DNA from: JANLTP01 sp031363055
Lineage (GTDB): Bacteria > Pseudomonadota > Gammaproteobacteria > Burkholderiales > Burkholderiaceae_E
Direction of reading: 5' to 3'
Assembly: GCA_031363055.1 (NCBI GenBank)
Contig: JANLTP010000152.1
Span: forward strand, 1-15,156
Length of the DNA stretch: 15,156 nt
The notes under the pieces are model-generated. The model was not told where the DNA came from, did no database searches, and worked only from the letters and a program-made list of their open reading frames with translations. Numbering within the stretch: position 1 is the first letter of the stretch; the number at the start of each line of letters is the position of its first letter. A program made the position numbers and the translations under genes. Shown piece by piece: positions 7,991-15,090 of this stretch.

Positions 7991-7999
7991 CTGCATATA

Positions 8000-8006
8000 C
8001 CCTCCC
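8000..8006 (-). promoter_or_regulatory. Ribosome binding site of the small membrane protein
   Basis: The minus strand reads GGGAGGG here, followed by TAT-ATG-CAG-ATG. It decides the start: the ATGs at 7996 and 7990 both lie within reach, while the ATG at 8026 lies upstream of it. Confidence 0.55.
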
Positions 8007-8047
8007 AGGCATTGATCGGCGATCATTCGCTAGTCTAGCCGCCCCGC

Positions 8048-8106
8048 AAAGGCTTAGCCTTGGACGAGGTAGCACACTGCAACATCATCGCGCCTACCGC
8101 CTCGTC
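8048..8106. repeat. Two inverted repeats in the gap after the amidohydrolase gene
   Basis: AAGGCT-T-AGCCTT (8049-8061) is a near-perfect palindrome. Next to it GACGAGGTAG (8063-8072) can pair with CTACCGCCTCGTC (8094-8106) with a short bulge. They lie between the amidohydrolase stop (8161) and the small gene. No T-run follows on the minus strand, so they could be an operator, an RNA-stability element or chance. Confidence 0.3.
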
Positions 8107-8160
8107 GCAATCGCCGGTTTATTTGACTGCGCCAGGTTGCCCGCCGCTTTCCTTGACATC

Positions 8161-9870
8161 TCAGGCTGAAAAGCGGTCGAGCACCTGGCCAGGTCCATTA
8201 ACTCCGACATTCAAATATTTTTGGCCGTCGTAAGTCATCTGGCCGTTAACCCAGACACCATGAATACCGCTGGCGCTGCGGGTCATGCGTTTACCGCCTC
8301 CGGGCAAATCATGTTTTGTGCTGAGCTTGGAGAGCGCGATCGTTGCCGGGTCGAAGAGCAGCAGATCGGCCCAATAGCCCGCTTTCAAGCGGCCACGCTC
8401 GGCGATTCGATACAAATCTGCCGGGTGACTGGTCAACCGGCGTACCGCTTCACCGAGCGAAAAGACACCGTTCTCGCGAACCCAATGCGAAAGCAGGTGC
8501 ACCCCAAAACCGGCATCGCACATGTAAGTCAGATGCGCGCCGGCGTCTGACAGGGCAATCACTCCGGCGGGATGCTTGAGCAGCGGCGCAACGCCCGCGT
8601 CGAGATTCTGATAAAACTTACCTACGTAAACGGTCGCAAGACCCTCGGACAAAGCAAAGTCGAAAAACCAGTCGAGCGGGTCCAGCCCCTGCTCTCGGGC
8701 AATGTCGGCCACCGTGCGTTCATTCAAGTGCAGATTGGCTTCGAGCGCCGGCCGCACTTCAATCTGATTCCAGTCGCCATAAAAAAGAATTCCCACCACA
8801 GGATTTTTCAGATTGTCCCGAAACTGTTGCCGCATCGCCGGATCAGCATAAACCGTGAGTAACCTCGGCAAGTCGCCATTCGAAGCCTTGACCGCATCGA
8901 ACGCCGAATGACTGAACAGAGTGTAGGGTGAGGTCAAGGTAAACTCGAACGCCAGTGGCTGACAGCTAGTCTGGATGTAAACCTCATGGCCACGGGCTTG
9001 GGCTTGTGAGCAACGATCGTAGAGGGCCAGACCAGACTCAGGCGATGCCTGGTTATACATGGTGAGCACGGTAGAGATGAACATCGGCCGACCGGTCAGC
9101 TCGGCCAGCCGCTCCATATATTCAGGCGTCGCTCTCGGCCCGGTGGCACTCATGAATACGCCGCAATTTTTTTCGCCGAGCACACCGACCAGCGCGGCCA
9201 GTTCGTCATCGCCGGCGATGGTCGAAGGCATCGGGATGCCGCCGTAGCCGCTATGATTCGGTGAAAACGACGACGCAAAGCCAATGGCACCGGCATCCAT
9301 GGCAGCTCGAACCTGATCGAGCATCGCGCTCAGTTCGTTGGCCGTTGGCTGGCGATGCGAAGCGGCTTCACCCATCACTGCAGTTCGAATCACCGAGTGG
9401 CCGGCAAACACACCGACATTGACGAACGGGTTGCGGGCACGCAAAAAGTCCATGTACTCGGCAAAGGTCTCGAATTGCCACTGCGTACCGGTCAGCAAGG
9501 CATTCAGATCCATGCCCTCGACGACCGACAGATTTTTCATCATGGTTTCGCGCTGCGCCGGCGGGCACGGCGCAATGCCGAAGCCACAGTTACCAATAAT
9601 CGCGGTCGTCACTCCGAGCGCCGGCGACGGTGAGCAGGTGTTATCCCAGGTGATTTGCGCATCGTAATGTGTGTGCAGATCAACAATGCCGGGCATCAGC
9701 GCCAGTCCGTCGGCGTTTATGCTCTGTCTGGCCGCACCACGTTCGGGTACCTGACCGGCGCGAACCAGTTCCGCGATCCGACCGTCCTTGATGTACACGT
9801 CCTGCTGCTTGGCGTCGGCGCCACTACCGTCGTAGACTAATGCGCCCTTGATGGCCAGATCAAAGCTCAT
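8161..9870 (-). CDS. Amidohydrolase of the N-acyl-D-amino-acid deacylase (D-aminoacylase-like) group
   Basis: A 569-residue cytosolic metal-dependent hydrolase of the Amidohydrolase_3 type. The N-terminal beta-sandwich begins DLAIKGALVYDGSG, and the barrel starts with PGIVDLHTHYDAQITWD (60-76), where H66 and H68 are metal ligands. GNCGFGIAPC (93-102) carries C95, which matches the metal-bridging Cys of D-aminoacylase. SDAGAH (441-446) carries the catalytic Asp, and RGRLKAGYWADLLLFDP (492-508) closes the sandwich. The two barrel His that hold the second metal in classical D-aminoacylases (in HLR and SHHK contexts) are not visible: the matching stretches read FMSATGPRA and MFISTVLTM. Substrate and even bond type may therefore differ from the family name. 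The start at 9870 is supported by CAGGAGA 8 nt upstream. It points the same way as the CoA genes but is separated from them by about 170 nt. Confidence 0.85.
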   Translation of the reverse strand: MSFDLAIKGALVYDGSGADAKQQDVYIKDGRIAELVRAGQVPERGAARQSINADGLALMPGIVDLHTHYDAQITWDNTCSPSPALGVTTAIIGNCGFGIAPCPPAQRETMMKNLSVVEGMDLNALLTGTQWQFETFAEYMDFLRARNPFVNVGVFAGHSVIRTAVMGEAASHRQPTANELSAMLDQVRAAMDAGAIGFASSFSPNHSGYGGIPMPSTIAGDDELAALVGVLGEKNCGVFMSATGPRATPEYMERLAELTGRPMFISTVLTMYNQASPESGLALYDRCSQAQARGHEVYIQTSCQPLAFEFTLTSPYTLFSHSAFDAVKASNGDLPRLLTVYADPAMRQQFRDNLKNPVVGILFYGDWNQIEVRPALEANLHLNERTVADIAREQGLDPLDWFFDFALSEGLATVYVGKFYQNLDAGVAPLLKHPAGVIALSDAGAHLTYMCDAGFGVHLLSHWVRENGVFSLGEAVRRLTSHPADLYRIAERGRLKAGYWADLLLFDPATIALSKLSTKHDLPGGGKRMTRSASGIHGVWVNGQMTYDGQKYLNVGVNGPGQVLDRFSA

Positions 9871-9878
9871 GGGTATCG

Positions 9879-9885
9879 TCTCCTG
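9879..9885 (-). promoter_or_regulatory. Ribosome binding site of the amidohydrolase
   Basis: The minus strand reads CAGGAGA, 8 nt before the ATG at 9870; this is a strong match that fixes the start. Confidence 0.7.
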
Positions 9886-10034
9886 GTGTGAAGTTATTGA
9901 TCAGCGTAAGGCATCACATTAACACCGACGCAAGTGCGGTCGCCGCGTACCTGACGCATCCGGCTCAGGCGCTGAAACCGAGCGGTATCCCGACCAACGG
10001 TCGATCGCGCCGGACACCTGGTTCGCCCCTGTTG

Positions 10035-10062
10035 TAGCCAGGTCAAAGCCGTCCCCTATACT
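10035..10062 (+). promoter_or_regulatory. Candidate sigma-70 promoter for the DUF1800-DUF1501 operon
   Basis: TATACT at 10057-10062 is a good -10 box (5 of 6 to TATAAT). TAGCCA at 10035-10040 is a partial -35 box (4 of 6 to TTGACA) with a 16-nt spacer. Transcription would begin near 10069, giving a leader of about 110 nt. This is read by eye only. Confidence 0.35.
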
Positions 10063-10142
10063 TTGTTGCCGCCGTGAATTGCGTCACAGAGTGCGCTCAA
10101 CAGCTACTCAGGGCAAAGGACAAAGCGGCTAAAAAATATAAA

Positions 10143-10174
10143 GCGATTCCAGCGAGGGGAATTTTCGGAATCGC
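10143..10174 (+). promoter_or_regulatory. Hairpin directly before the DUF1800 start codon
   Basis: GCGATTCC (10143-10150) is the exact reverse complement of GGAATCGC (10167-10174); the 16-nt loop contains GAGGGG, the only purine-rich ribosome-site candidate nearby. It ends 3 nt before the ATG at 10178. It could present or hide the ribosome site, or hint that translation begins further down. Confidence 0.35.
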
Positions 10175-10177
10175 CTC

Positions 10178-11989
10178 ATGATCCAGTTGTTTGTACTTCT
10201 GCCCTTCTGGCTACCTTTATTGCGCGTCAAACGCTCGCTGCTTGACCTGCTACATGCCAGAATTTTGATGTTCTGCACGGCCGCTGCGCTGCTGACCAGC
10301 GCCTGCGGTCTGCCGTCGTTACCGGGCGACAATTCAGGCGATGGCGGTGCCGCCAGCCAGGCTGAGCCAACCGTGATTGCCTCGGCCGACGGCGCCAACG
10401 GCACAGTCTCCTCGACCGCGACGATGAAAGCCGCTGCCGCGCCGAAAGAAACGCAGGGCACCTGGGAAGACAGCGCGCGCTTCCTGTCGCAGGCCAGCTT
10501 CGGCCCAGTCGATGCGAGCGAGATCGATCAGGTTCGCACCACCGGCTACGATCAATGGTTGAGCCACCAGTTCGCCCTGGCCGCACCGTCGCATCTGGCC
10601 TACGTGACGCAACAATCACCGCGCGAAACCGACGGCAAGCCGCGCGACGAAATGAGTTACGAAGCGATCTGGCAACAATGGCTCTATAGCGAAGCACAGT
10701 TGCGCTCACGCGTGGCCTTTGCGCTGTCACAGATTTTCGTTATCTCGAATGTCGCGCCTGATCTGAACGCGCAAGGGATGTCGTCCTATCTCGACATGAT
10801 CAATGCCCACGCCTTTGATAACTATCGCAATCTGCTCGAACAGGTGACCTTGCACCCGGCCATGGGCTACTACCTGAACATGATCGAGTCGGAAAAAGAA
10901 GATCCGGCCAAGGGTACCCATCCGAACGAAAACTATCCGCGTGAGGTGCTGCAGCTTTTCTCGATCGGTCTGGTCAAATTGAATCCCGACGGCAGCGTCA
11001 TGAAAGACGCTAATGGTGTGGCGATTCCGACCTACGACCAGAAAGTGGTCGAGGGATTTGCGAAGGCCTTCTCGGGCTGGAGCTTTGGCGGACGCGACAC
11101 CAGCAAGAACGACCAGTTCCACAATGGCGAAGAGGCCTGGACGACGCCGATGCAGGCCTGGGCTGGCAAACATTCGACCTCGGCCAAAACCCTGCTCGAT
11201 GGCCGCGTGCTGTCGCCGGGTCAAACACCGCAGCAGGACATGACGGCGGCGCTCGACTCCATTTTTCTGCATCCGAATGTGCCGCCGTTCATCTCGCGTC
11301 GTCTGATTCAACGCCTGGTCACGAGCAACCCCTCGCCCGAATACATTGGCCGGGTCGCAGCGGTATTTACCAACAACGGCAGTGGCGTTCGCGGTGATCT
11401 GAAATCGTTAGTTCGTGCCATTCTGCTCGATCCGGAAGCGCGCGCGACACCGGCGGGCAACTTCGGCAAGCAACGCGAACCGGTGATTCGTCTGGCCAAT
11501 ATGTTGCGGGTCATGAACGCAAAATCGAAGTCGGGACACACCGATATTCATTATCTCGACAGTGCCGATAACGCGCTCGGACAGAGCCCTTTGTTATCAC
11601 CCTCGGTGTTCAACTTCTTTTCGCCAGACTTCAAGAACCCGGGACCGATTGCGGCGGCCGGATTGTATTCACCCGAGTTCCAGATCACCACGGAAACGAC
11701 AGTGGTCGGCACCTTGAACTTTTTCTCGCGCCTCATCAAGGACGGCGGCTACGGCAGTGGCGAAAACCGGGTCGAGTTGGACTTTGCCAAGTTCGATGCC
11801 ATCGCGGCCGATGCAGGAACCTTGATCGATCACTTCAATGCACTGTTCATGAATGGCAGCATGCTGCCGGCGACCCGCACCTCGTTCCTGCGAGCGATCA
11901 ATTCGATTGATCCGAAGAACCGCAAGGATCGAATCAAGATTGCCCTGGCCCTGGTGGTCATCTCTCCCGAATTTGTCATTCAGCGATAA
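10178..11989 (+). CDS. DUF1800 family protein, predicted lipoprotein
   Basis: 603 residues from the ATG at 10178. The DUF1800 domain runs from about 98 to the end: ARFLSQASFGP (100-110), GYDQWLSHQF (123-132), RSRVAFALSQIFVIS (177-191), HPNENYPREVLQLFSIG (248-264), FGKQREPVIRLANMLR (429-444), SPLLSPSVFNFFSPDF (470-485) and the usual close ALALVVISPEFVIQR. The molecular function is not known for the family. The N-terminus has a hydrophobic stretch ending in LLTSAC with Cys43 followed by a Gly/Asp/Ser/Ala-rich linker, which suggests a lipid-anchored exported protein, though the lipobox is not ideal (Thr at -3). The start is uncertain: 10178 has only a loop-borne GAGGGG far upstream, and the ATG at 10268 leaves a 12-residue signal with no positive charge. 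It sits 14 nt before a DUF1501 gene, the usual genomic partner of this family. Confidence 0.85.
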   Translation: MIQLFVLLPFWLPLLRVKRSLLDLLHARILMFCTAAALLTSACGLPSLPGDNSGDGGAASQAEPTVIASADGANGTVSSTATMKAAAAPKETQGTWEDSARFLSQASFGPVDASEIDQVRTTGYDQWLSHQFALAAPSHLAYVTQQSPRETDGKPRDEMSYEAIWQQWLYSEAQLRSRVAFALSQIFVISNVAPDLNAQGMSSYLDMINAHAFDNYRNLLEQVTLHPAMGYYLNMIESEKEDPAKGTHPNENYPREVLQLFSIGLVKLNPDGSVMKDANGVAIPTYDQKVVEGFAKAFSGWSFGGRDTSKNDQFHNGEEAWTTPMQAWAGKHSTSAKTLLDGRVLSPGQTPQQDMTAALDSIFLHPNVPPFISRRLIQRLVTSNPSPEYIGRVAAVFTNNGSGVRGDLKSLVRAILLDPEARATPAGNFGKQREPVIRLANMLRVMNAKSKSGHTDIHYLDSADNALGQSPLLSPSVFNFFSPDFKNPGPIAAAGLYSPEFQITTETTVVGTLNFFSRLIKDGGYGSGENRVELDFAKFDAIAADAGTLIDHFNALFMNGSMLPATRTSFLRAINSIDPKNRKDRIKIALALVVISPEFVIQR

Positions 11990-11993
11990 CCCT

Positions 11994-12000
11994 GAGGAAG
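11994..12000 (+). promoter_or_regulatory. Ribosome binding site of the DUF1501 gene
   Basis: GAGGAAG lies in the 14-nt gap between the two genes, with the GAGGA core 5 nt before the ATG at 12004. This supports re-initiation within one operon. Confidence 0.6.
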
Positions 12001-12003
12001 CTC

Positions 12004-13401
12004 ATGAACGCACGCCGTAAATTTCTACTGGGCGCAGGCGGCGCCTGTGCCACGACCGCAAGCCTGGGTGTGCCCGGCGCCGGCCGCGGCTTGTTTGCAG
12101 AACTTCAGCGCATCACCGCAGCAGCTGGCGACGCGCTGCTGGGTAACGCCCATGCGCAAGTTGCCGACGACTACAAGGCCTTGATCTGCATCTTCATGTT
12201 CGGCGGCAACGACGGCAATAACCTGCTGATACCAGGCGATGCCGGGCAATACGGTTTGTACTCGCGCGCTCGCGGCCCCCTGGCGCTGGCGCAAACGGCA
12301 GTGCTGCCGATCGCGCCGACCAATACCAATGGCATTACCTATGCGCTGCATCCGGCCATGGCCGGCGTCCAGAATCTGTTCAAAACCGGCAAGGCCGCCC
12401 TGGTCGCCAACGTCGGGCCGCTCGCCGCTCCGACCAGCAAGGCGCAATACGACGCCCGCAGCGTTGCTTTACCGCCAAACCTGTTCTCGCATAGCGATCA
12501 GCAAGCACAATGGCAGAGCTCAATCTCCGACGGCACCGGCCGCACCGGCTGGGGTGGACGAATCGGCGATCTCATGCAGTCCCTGAACAGCAATCGCGGT
12601 GCAACCTGTATTTCACTAGCCGGCAATAACCTTTGGGAGACCGGCTCGACGATCACCTCCTACAAGGTTTCTCCAAGCGGCAATTTTGGCTTTGACTTCT
12701 ACAAGCCGGAGAGCAATGACCCCTTGTCGGTGTCGATTGGTGAAGTACTGGCATCGCAACGTACACATTTGTTTGAGCAGGCCTGGCTCGGTACCATTCA
12801 AAAGGCACTCGAGAATCAGCGTGTGCTTTCGCAAGCCATCACCAGCCAACAATTCAACAACGCCTTCCCCAATACCGGCCTCGGCGCACAGTTGCGCATG
12901 GCCGCACGTTTGATCGCCGCTCGCAATGCGCTGGGGCTGAAGCGACAAACCATGTTCTGCTCCATTGGCGGCTTCGATACCCACGGCGATGATCAGATCA
13001 ATCGGCAGCAACAATTGCTCGGCGAAATCAGCGCAGCGGTGTCAGCGTTTTATGACGCCACGGTGGCGCTCGGCGTGGCTGACAAGGTCACTACCTTTAC
13101 CGCTTCGGATTTTGGTCGCACCTTGCAAAGTAACGGGCAAGGCTCGGATCACGGCTGGGGTAATCACCAAATGGTGATCGGTGGTGCGGTCAAAGGCGGC
13201 GCGCTCTACGGCACTTACCCCAATCTGACGCTGAACGGTCCGGATGACGTCGGCAGCAACGGAGTTTGGATACCCACCACCGCAGTTGATCAGTATGCGG
13301 CAACGATGGCGCGCTGGTTTGGTGTCTCACCGACCGAGATGCCGACGGTTATTCCAAACCTACTCAAATTCGCACCGACCGATCTTGGGTTCATGACTTG
13401 A
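12004..13401 (+). CDS. DUF1501 family protein, Tat-exported
   Basis: 465 residues. The N-terminus NARRKFLLGAGGACATTASLG has a twin-arginine pattern (RR-K-F-L plus a weakly hydrophobic stretch), so it is probably folded and cofactor-loaded before export to the periplasm. The DUF1501 domain begins near 57 with LICIFMFGGNDGNN (60-73). Further marks are GGFDTHGDD (322-330), SDFGRT (368-373) and SDHGWGNHQMVIGGAVKGG (381-399). DUF1501 is placed with the alkaline phosphatase/sulfatase superfamily; the Asp and His residues in those motifs are where metal ligands would be expected, so a hydrolase is likely but the substrate is unknown. It is cotranscribed with the DUF1800 gene; one partner seems to use the Sec/lipoprotein route and the other Tat. 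Its 3' end overlaps the convergent ATPase gene by 11 nt (13391-13401). Confidence 0.88.
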   Translation: MNARRKFLLGAGGACATTASLGVPGAGRGLFAELQRITAAAGDALLGNAHAQVADDYKALICIFMFGGNDGNNLLIPGDAGQYGLYSRARGPLALAQTAVLPIAPTNTNGITYALHPAMAGVQNLFKTGKAALVANVGPLAAPTSKAQYDARSVALPPNLFSHSDQQAQWQSSISDGTGRTGWGGRIGDLMQSLNSNRGATCISLAGNNLWETGSTITSYKVSPSGNFGFDFYKPESNDPLSVSIGEVLASQRTHLFEQAWLGTIQKALENQRVLSQAITSQQFNNAFPNTGLGAQLRMAARLIAARNALGLKRQTMFCSIGGFDTHGDDQINRQQQLLGEISAAVSAFYDATVALGVADKVTTFTASDFGRTLQSNGQGSDHGWGNHQMVIGGAVKGGALYGTYPNLTLNGPDDVGSNGVWIPTTAVDQYAATMARWFGVSPTEMPTVIPNLLKFAPTDLGFMT

Positions 13402-14158
13402 GTTCTGCCAGAAACTGCTCGGGACGATTTAGAAAGGCACGCAACAGGTTGACGTGCTCGAGTTCGTTCCAGGGCACCGCCTGGATCGTGTCGGCCTGAA
13501 AACTCAGGATCTGCGAATCGGGTTGAGCCATCAGCATGGGCGAATGGCTAGCGATGATGAACTGGCATTTGCTGGCTACGCAATCGCGGATCAGTGCCAT
13601 CAACTCGAGCACTCGAGCCGGTGACAGCGGCGCTTCCGGCTCATCCAGAAAATACAGACCGGCCGGCTTCAAGCGTTGCCGCAGGATCGCCAGGAAGGTC
13701 TCGCCATGCGACTGTGCGTGCGGCGCCTTGCCGTAGGCAATCTCGAGCTGACGGCGTTGCCCGGCAACGGCCGCCAGAGCGAGATCCTTGCCGTAGCCAT
13801 CATTGAGTTCCGCTTTCAGATCAAGCTCGATGTCGCGCATGTCGTCGAGATTGCGCACAACCCCGCGCGTGAAGCCCAGAATGTCTTCGGCTCGAAACAA
13901 CAGCTTGCGCTTTGGAAATGCTTTGCGGCCAAACCGGAAGCCGCCAGCCAGCAACCGTGCCGGACCGAGGGTGTCGTCGTCGAGCGGTTGCTGCGCACCC
14001 GCTGCAGTCGCTTCGACACCCACGGCCATCGCTTCGAGCAAGGTCGACTTGCCACAACCGTTTTCACCGACCAGAAAGGTAACCGGCGCTTCGAAACGCA
14101 GCAACCGTAGCGCCGCAAAAACTGGCAGGCTCCAGGGAAACTGGTCGCCGCCAAGCAC
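13391..14158 (-). CDS. AAA/ABC-type ATPase (OLD/RecF-like single-domain family), start uncertain
   Basis: 255 residues from the GTG at 14158. Walker A is GENGCGKST (31-39), a signature-like HAQSHGETFL is at 147-156, Walker B with catalytic Glu is GLYFLDEPEA (167-176), and the switch His is IIASHSPML (201-209), all present. This is the set of an ABC-type ATPase with no transporter partner; relatives are small stand-alone ATPases of unclear role. The family normally has about 20 residues before FPWSLPVFAALR, including a first beta strand. Here that piece is encoded upstream (ITSLYLERISRRPDVLGGDQ, translated from 14200), but no ATG, GTG or TTG lies between 14158 and the in-frame TAA at 14230-14228. 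A CTG at 14224, overlapping the transferase TGA as CTGA, would give 277 residues. The ATPase follows the glutathione S-transferase gene on the same strand and may be coupled to it. Confidence 0.8.
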   Translation of the reverse strand: MLGGDQFPWSLPVFAALRLLRFEAPVTFLVGENGCGKSTLLEAMAVGVEATAAGAQQPLDDDTLGPARLLAGGFRFGRKAFPKRKLLFRAEDILGFTRGVVRNLDDMRDIELDLKAELNDGYGKDLALAAVAGQRRQLEIAYGKAPHAQSHGETFLAILRQRLKPAGLYFLDEPEAPLSPARVLELMALIRDCVASKCQFIIASHSPMLMAQPDSQILSFQADTIQAVPWNELEHVNLLRAFLNRPEQFLAELKS

Positions 14159-14220
14159 ATCGGGGCGCCGGCTGATGCGCTCCAGGTAGAGCGAGGTAAT
14201 GGGGTGTTTCGCGCTGATGC

Positions 14221-14841
14221 TCAGACTTTATCGCCCCGTGCCCGACGTGCCGACAGGGCGGCTTCGCGAGCCCAGCACTTCGCCAGCCAGACCGATAATT
14301 TCGGATAACCGGACAGGTCCATGACAAGTGCCCGATACAGGACTGCCGCAACGTTCAGGTCGGCCACCGTGAATCGATTGCCGACCAGATAGTTGCGCCC
14401 CTGCAAGCACGATTCCAGAGCCTTTAAAGGCCGCTGCAACGCCGTCAGCGCCATCTGCGCCGCGTTGGCATCACGCTCGTTCTCCGGCTTGATAAATGTA
14501 TTGAAGGCCCAGGTCGTGATGTCCTTGTCGATCTCGGTCATCGCCCATAGGGACCACTGCGTGGCCAGCCCGCGCTCTTCATTGCCGACCGGCGCCAGCG
14601 GACCACCGAATTTCTCGGCTAGATACAAATTGATGGCCAGCGATTCATAGATCGCGAACCCGTCGACGACCAAAGTGGGGATTCGGGCGTTCGGGTTAAT
14701 CTGCGTATAGGTCGCGTCTTTGAGTCGGGCCTCGGTAAAGCTGATCGGGTCATGATCGAACGGCAACCTCAGTTCATGCAACATCCAGATTACCCGTACC
14801 GCGCGTGATGCGGCTACACCGTAAAGTTTGATCGCTGCCAA
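14221..14841 (-). CDS. Glutathione S-transferase
   Basis: 206 residues, the usual length of a cytosolic enzyme that conjugates or uses glutathione in detoxification. The thioredoxin-like N-domain starts IKLYGVAASRAVRVIWML, where S12 is the likely glutathione-activating residue. INPNARIPTLVVDG (48-61) has the cis-Pro P55, and YESLAINLYLAEKFG (65-79) has the E66-S67 pair that holds the gamma-glutamyl group. The helical C-domain shows the folding box GNRFTVADLNVAAVL (154-168). The start codon is TTG at 14841, supported by GGAG 6 nt upstream; there is no in-frame ATG that would keep the first strand. The physiological substrate cannot be told. The ATPase gene lies directly downstream on the same strand. 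Confidence 0.9.
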   Translation of the reverse strand: MAAIKLYGVAASRAVRVIWMLHELRLPFDHDPISFTEARLKDATYTQINPNARIPTLVVDGFAIYESLAINLYLAEKFGGPLAPVGNEERGLATQWSLWAMTEIDKDITTWAFNTFIKPENERDANAAQMALTALQRPLKALESCLQGRNYLVGNRFTVADLNVAAVLYRALVMDLSGYPKLSVWLAKCWAREAALSARRARGDKV

Positions 14842-14852
14842 GTTAATCTCCG

Positions 14853-14880
14853 TTTTGCTTTGACTTTAGTTTTGCTTTGA
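14853..14880 (-). repeat. Tandem 12-nt direct repeat in the leader of the transferase gene
   Basis: On the minus strand TCAAAGCAAAAC occurs twice with TAAAG between (17-nt period), directly before the GGAG ribosome site of the TTG start. The run is A-rich and could raise translation efficiency or bind a regulator; it may also be simple chance duplication. Confidence 0.4.
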
Positions 14881-14957
14881 TTCTAATTCTAACGTCGACA
14901 TCGTTTACGATTCGATGCTCGATCACCTCAGTTTCGTCAACTCCCGGAAGCCTGCCC

Positions 14958-15090
14958 TTGACATCCTCCCCGCCCTAAACGACGGAGATTCCTACCGCTA
15001 ACGTCGCATGCCCGCGACGGAGAATGTTCAGAGCAGCATTGACATCACGATCATGTACAGAACCGCAACCGCTACACGTCCATTCTCTTA
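14958..15090 (-). ncRNA. Probable omega RNA (right-end RNA) scaffold of TnpB, limits approximate
   Basis: In characterised TnpB systems the guide RNA is transcribed over the 3' end of tnpB and through the right end, and its guide is the flanking DNA. Here CTCCGTC can pair imperfectly with GGCGGGGAG just around the stop codon, giving a hairpin, and GTCAA then marks the probable edge. The guide would be read leftward from 14957 (beginning GGGCAGGCTTCCGGGAG). The 5' limit is a guess. Confidence 0.35.

Larger units (their letters stand above)
9871..10177. other. Divergent intergenic region (307 nt)
   Basis: This gap separates the leftward amidohydrolase from the rightward DUF1800 gene, so promoters for both directions should lie here. 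On the plus strand I see one candidate promoter and a hairpin just before the ATG at 10178, listed separately. On the minus strand I see the ribosome site but no convincing -35/-10 pair. I find no ORF of note and no RNA gene. Confidence 0.6.

Noticed and set aside
8063..8106. Inverted repeat as a terminator of the amidohydrolase gene
   Set aside because: The stem is bulged and no T-run follows on the minus strand; kept only as an inverted repeat.
14935..14970. TTGAC on the plus strand as a -35 box
   Set aside because: It belongs to the conserved right end of the TnpB element, and no -10 box lies at the right distance before a gene.
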